IMG/VR virus record: IMGVR_UViG_3300017737_000036
Coordinates: 1-34,176 of that record
Source of the DNA: a virus
DNA length: 34,176 nt
Direction: 5' to 3' (one strand)
Part shown: one piece after another, positions 31,816-34,176 of the stretch
How positions within the stretch are numbered: position 1 is the first letter of the stretch
Layout of the letters: each line of letters opens with the position of its first letter
The notes under the pieces: model-generated
Told to the model about the DNA's origin: nothing
What the model saw: only the letters and a program-made list of their open reading frames with translations
Databases searched by the model: none
Made by a program: the position numbers and the translations under genes

Positions 31816-32187
31816 TTATACCTCCGTTAGTTCAAAGTGTGGTCCGTCTTTTAGCTTGATCCAAGTACCACCCCATATATAACTTGTGTTAGTTAATGCA
31901 GCAGCTCTTGCAAATGCAAGATTAATTTCTTCATAGTGTTTAAAGTCCCAGCTTACTCCACCATCTACCCATGCATACACATCTACGGCTAATCCTTTCA
32001 GATGCTTTGAGTTCAGTGTTAATGACTTGCCTTGGTCAAACAACAACTGTTGTCTTTCTTTGGTTCGCATCCCTTCACTGATTCCAAAGTCTATAGTAGA
32101 TAAACCAATGGCAGATCTTACCAACTCTTGCATGTATGGATGCACACCTTCAAGTTTTGCTTGTGATTTTTTAGATAGTTTGTACAT
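31816..32187 (-). CDS. Endolysin, M15 family peptidase
   Basis: This 123-residue protein is an L-alanyl-D-glutamate-type peptidoglycan endopeptidase by motif: FGISEGMRTKERQQ (Arg 41), NSKHLKGLAVDVYAW with zinc ligands His 62 and Asp 69, YIWGGTW, and DGPHFEL with zinc ligand His 117. It cuts peptide cross-links to lyse the cell. No signal peptide is present, so a holin must release it. Its ATG overlaps the stop of the holin candidate by one base. Confidence 0.92.
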   Translation of the reverse strand: MYKLSKKSQAKLEGVHPYMQELVRSAIGLSTIDFGISEGMRTKERQQLLFDQGKSLTLNSKHLKGLAVDVYAWVDGGVSWDFKHYEEINLAFARAAALTNTSYIWGGTWIKLKDGPHFELTEV

Positions 32188-32600
32188 TATTTTTTCTTCA
32201 TAAACTTAGATATGCCACCAACGCCTTTTAGACCTAATCCTGCGCACACTGTAATATAAATTAAATTGATATACCAATCTGGAAGTGTGCCTAAGATATC
32301 AAAACCTAATCTTATATATGGCTGTAAACTCGGAATGAAAATAAGGCAACAGGGCGTTAGAACTACCAGCGTTATAAACTCATCTTTCAGACTTCCAGAA
32401 AGTTGGTCAACAGCTTTGTTTTCCCATTGTGCATCTAACTTATCTGCTTCAAGTTTTCCTTCTGCAACAGCTTTGGCAACAGAAGTCTTGGCTTCAATTT
32501 CAGCTTTTTTAAGATTTGATTTAGCTTGTGATTCCTTGCTTTTATTTTCAAAGTAACCACCAACTGCTTTTGTAAGACCACCAACAATCATACCAATCAT
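32187..32600 (-). CDS. Holin candidate with two to three membrane segments
   Basis: This 137-residue protein has a Gly-rich start (MIGMIVGGLTKAVGGYF), a charged helical stretch (residues about 20-75) and two membrane segments: FITLVVLTPCCLIFIPSL and YINLIYITVCAGLGLKGVGG, separated by LPDW. It ends in KKK. This pattern matches the holin-like proteins upstream of M15 endolysins in marine phages. GGAGG precedes the ATG, which overlaps the previous stop (ATGA). It should make the holes that let the endolysin out. Confidence 0.75.
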   Translation of the reverse strand: MIGMIVGGLTKAVGGYFENKSKESQAKSNLKKAEIEAKTSVAKAVAEGKLEADKLDAQWENKAVDQLSGSLKDEFITLVVLTPCCLIFIPSLQPYIRLGFDILGTLPDWYINLIYITVCAGLGLKGVGGISKFMKKK

Positions 32601-32800
32601 GGGTTTCCTCCATACTTGAGTAGTCCTAAAATTACTCCAGCAATACTACCAATCCAAACTAAAGTCTTTACACTACCTTTACCAATGTTTACTTCTTTCT
32701 TTAATTCTTCGATGTCTTTTGAATTTTGCTCTACGTCTTTGTGAATGTGGTCTAGCTTTTCTTCCATTCTAATTAAACATTGTTCTGTTTTAGAAGCCAT
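32597..32800 (-). CDS. Small coiled-coil membrane protein, XhlA-like
   Basis: This 67-residue protein has an N-terminal coiled coil (MEEKLDHIHKDVEQNSKDIE) and a C-terminal membrane helix (TLVWIGSIAGVILGLL). This is the plan of the XhlA haemolysin/holin partner of Bacillus phages. AGGTAA precedes its ATG. It lies between two other membrane proteins of the lysis cassette and may assist the holin or act as antiholin. Confidence 0.65.
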   Translation of the reverse strand: MASKTEQCLIRMEEKLDHIHKDVEQNSKDIEELKKEVNIGKGSVKTLVWIGSIAGVILGLLKYGGNP

Positions 32801-32801
32801 G

Positions 32802-33143
32802 TTATTTACCTAATGGGTTGTCATTAATAATATCGTATACTTTGCCAATCTCTCTTTCCATCCAACCAGCTAATTTATCTTCCATGTCTTTTGCTTCGAC
32901 ATCAAGTTTTTCTATACTTTCCCAGACATCATCAATATTATCGCTATTGAACTGTAGTCGTTCTTCTACAGTGGTAAGTCTGTCGTTTAATGTACCTGTA
33001 TCACTACCAGCTACTTTATCTTCCATAGCTACTAAACGTGTGCTTAGGTCTGACATCCACCATACGAAGCCACCTGCTGTTGGAACTACTGATAAGACTA
33101 TCGTAAGTAGCACTGCTGGTGAAAGCACCAATGTCTTGCTCAT
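32802..33143 (-). CDS. Signal-anchor coiled-coil protein of the lysis cassette
   Basis: This 113-residue protein begins with a membrane helix (LVLSPAVLLTIVLSVVPTAG) and continues as an acidic coiled coil (LNDRLTTVEERLQFN, IEKLDVEAKDMEDKLAGW). An N-terminal anchor plus periplasmic helix resembles an inner-membrane spanin or a holin partner. AGGAGAT precedes its ATG. Its first 128 bases overlap the end of the jelly-roll gene in a different frame. I see no outer-membrane lipoprotein partner. Confidence 0.65.
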   Translation of the reverse strand: MSKTLVLSPAVLLTIVLSVVPTAGGFVWWMSDLSTRLVAMEDKVAGSDTGTLNDRLTTVEERLQFNSDNIDDVWESIEKLDVEAKDMEDKLAGWMEREIGKVYDIINDNPLGK

Positions 33144-34176
33144 ATATCATCTCCTGTGTCAGCGACACTGTTTCCTGAATTGTAATAGTTTCAGGTATCA
33201 TTTGCAAATAGACCATACTAGCAATGCTTATTTCCCCCAAGGGATCAGCACTAATACTAGGTTCTTTACTGTCAGCCACAGGTTTGTTGACTTTGGCAAC
33301 GGTTTTGGATTGTGGTTTTTCTTCACTCTTTTCTGTGGTGGTTTTTTTGGTGTTGCTGTCTTTTTTCTTTTTGCTAGTATTTTCTTTTTGGTTATTGTCT
33401 GGCTCATCTATTTTCTCCTTTGCATCAGCAAGGTCTTGTTCAACATTAGGTTCTTTCAATTCTTCAGGTTGTTCATCTATTTCAGATTCAACATCAACGT
33501 CAACTTCAACGATTTCTTCAATAGCATCGTTAACTGGTATTTCTTGTATTTCTTCTACAACTTCTATCTCTGGCATATCTACAGGCAACTCAATGTTCAT
33601 TGATATTTCTGGTAATTCAATATCCATTGATATTTGTGGTATTTCAGGTATGTCCATAGCTACAGGATCTAAGATAATATCATTAATAACTTCTGTTTCT
33701 AACGACAAGCCTTCAATGACAGTTTCTTCAATAACTACAATAGGCTCTATAATCTCAGGCTCTACTACTACAATAGGTTCTACTACAATAGGTTCTATAA
33801 TTACAGGTGCAATGTATTCTTCAATAGTAAAAGTAAAACTAATGTTATCAACAATAGGTCCATACCAGTTGCTACTGTTGCCTGTGTCATCTCCTGCAAT
33901 ATTTAGGTTGACATCTAGGTCATTGGTATTAAAGGTAGCAACAACTTTTTCAGTAAAAGAATAATCATTCCACCCATCTTCATAAGGTACAGCAGCAACA
34001 TTACTAATTATTTCTGTGGTATCTGTTGATGATAAAGTTATGGTACTAGTAATAGTATCGTCTGCTCCAGCTGTACACCATTGACTGCCTGTGTTACCGC
34101 AACCAATACTTTGATAACCCATCTGTATTTCTTTAATAATATAATTCTCTGGAACATTTGATATGTCTACGTCTTG
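33016..34176 (-). CDS. Secreted jelly-roll-like protein, C-terminal part (starts at 354 on the circle)
   Basis: This is the rest of the 463-residue exported protein; bases 34054-34176 are the duplicate of 1-123. After the N-terminal beta domain (TITSTITLSSTDTTEIISNV, FTFTIEEY) comes a long low-complexity region of Glu, Pro, Val and Ile (EPIVVEPIVVVEPEIIEPIV). A Lys/Thr-rich linker (KENTSKKKKDSNTKKTTTEK) follows, then a C-terminal domain (VYLQMIPETITIQE, FTSSATYDSLISSSNSRW). The rod-like middle could span the periplasm or hold two ends apart. The last 128 bases overlap the next gene. Function unknown. Confidence 0.8.
   Translation of the reverse strand, partial: QDVDISNVPENYIIKEIQMGYQSIGCGNTGSQWCTAGADDTITSTITLSSTDTTEIISNVAAVPYEDGWNDYSFTEKVVATFNTNDLDVNLNIAGDDTGNSSNWYGPIVDNISFTFTIEEYIAPVIIEPIVVEPIVVVEPEIIEPIVVIEETVIEGLSLETEVINDIILDPVAMDIPEIPQISMDIELPEISMNIELPVDMPEIEVVEEIQEIPVNDAIEEIVEVDVDVESEIDEQPEELKEPNVEQDLADAKEKIDEPDNNQKENTSKKKKDSNTKKTTTEKSEEKPQSKTVAKVNKPVADSKEPSISADPLGEISIASMVYLQMIPETITIQETVSLTQEMIYEQDIGAFTSSATYDSLISSSNSRWLRMVDVRPKHTFSSYGR
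34054..34176. repeat. Terminal overlap repeat, right copy
   Basis: This is an exact copy of bases 1-123. The coding frame of the minus-strand gene at 33016-34053 continues at base 1-354 without change, so the genome closes at this overlap. Confidence 0.95.

Noticed and set aside
32818-33603. Long plus-strand frames opposite the exported protein and lysis genes (also 33224-33964)
   Set aside because: Low-complexity Ser, Phe and Thr strings mirror the Glu/Pro/Val-rich coding strand. They run against the minus-strand block and lack ribosome sites.

Overview
The window is almost certainly one complete, circularly assembled genome of a small AT-rich marine podovirus. The last 123 bases (34054-34176) repeat the first 123 exactly, and one reading frame continues across the junction, so the unique genome is about 34,053 bp. 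The virion genes have T7 order and T7-type products (portal, scaffold, capsid, gp11/gp12-like tail tube, gp14/15/16-like ejection proteins, gp17-type tail fibre). Several small genes are of kinds I recall from marine podophages, especially HTVC010P-type pelagiphages of SAR11. I cannot prove the host or group from sequence alone. I see no integrase, DNA polymerase, RNA polymerase, tRNA or CRISPR array.

Layout: transcription diverges from a control region at about 19.8-20.2 kb. Leftward (minus strand, 19.8 kb to 1 and on round the circle to 30.1 kb) runs one late block: terminase small subunit, a small protein, terminase large subunit, GNAT-like protein, four small proteins, portal, Bbp19-like protein, scaffold, major capsid protein, candidate decoration protein, a hairpin terminator, gp11- and gp12-like tail proteins, three ejection proteins, the tail fibre, two exported proteins, a lysis cassette (candidate holins and an M15 endolysin), and finally an HNH protein, a DUF6321-like protein, a GIY-YIG fusion protein and a PD-(D/E)XK-like nuclease.

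Rightward (plus strand, 20.2-30.2 kb) runs the early block. Its first part (20.2-21.7 kb) has small unknown genes and the antirestriction protein ArdA, and ends in three hairpins of which the last is a good terminator. A repeat-rich gap (21.83-22.25 kb) follows and is my best candidate for a replication origin or control site. A second promoter (about 22.2 kb) then drives about eleven tightly packed small unknown genes with G5-type ribosome binding sites. These lead into the replication and recombination genes: a winged-helix protein, a protein with an SSB-like C-terminal tip, a ribbon-helix-helix protein, a candidate ssDNA-binding protein, a primase-helicase, a YqaJ-type exonuclease and a zinc ribbon. 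The two blocks converge and overlap tail to tail at 30.14-30.16 kb.

How it fits together: ArdA and the unknown small proteins probably protect the incoming DNA and redirect the host. The primase-helicase, ssDNA-binding protein and exonuclease prepare replication and recombination, but synthesis seems to rely on the host polymerase. The late block builds the T7-like particle, whose tail fibre ends in a C1q-like tip, and lyses the cell.
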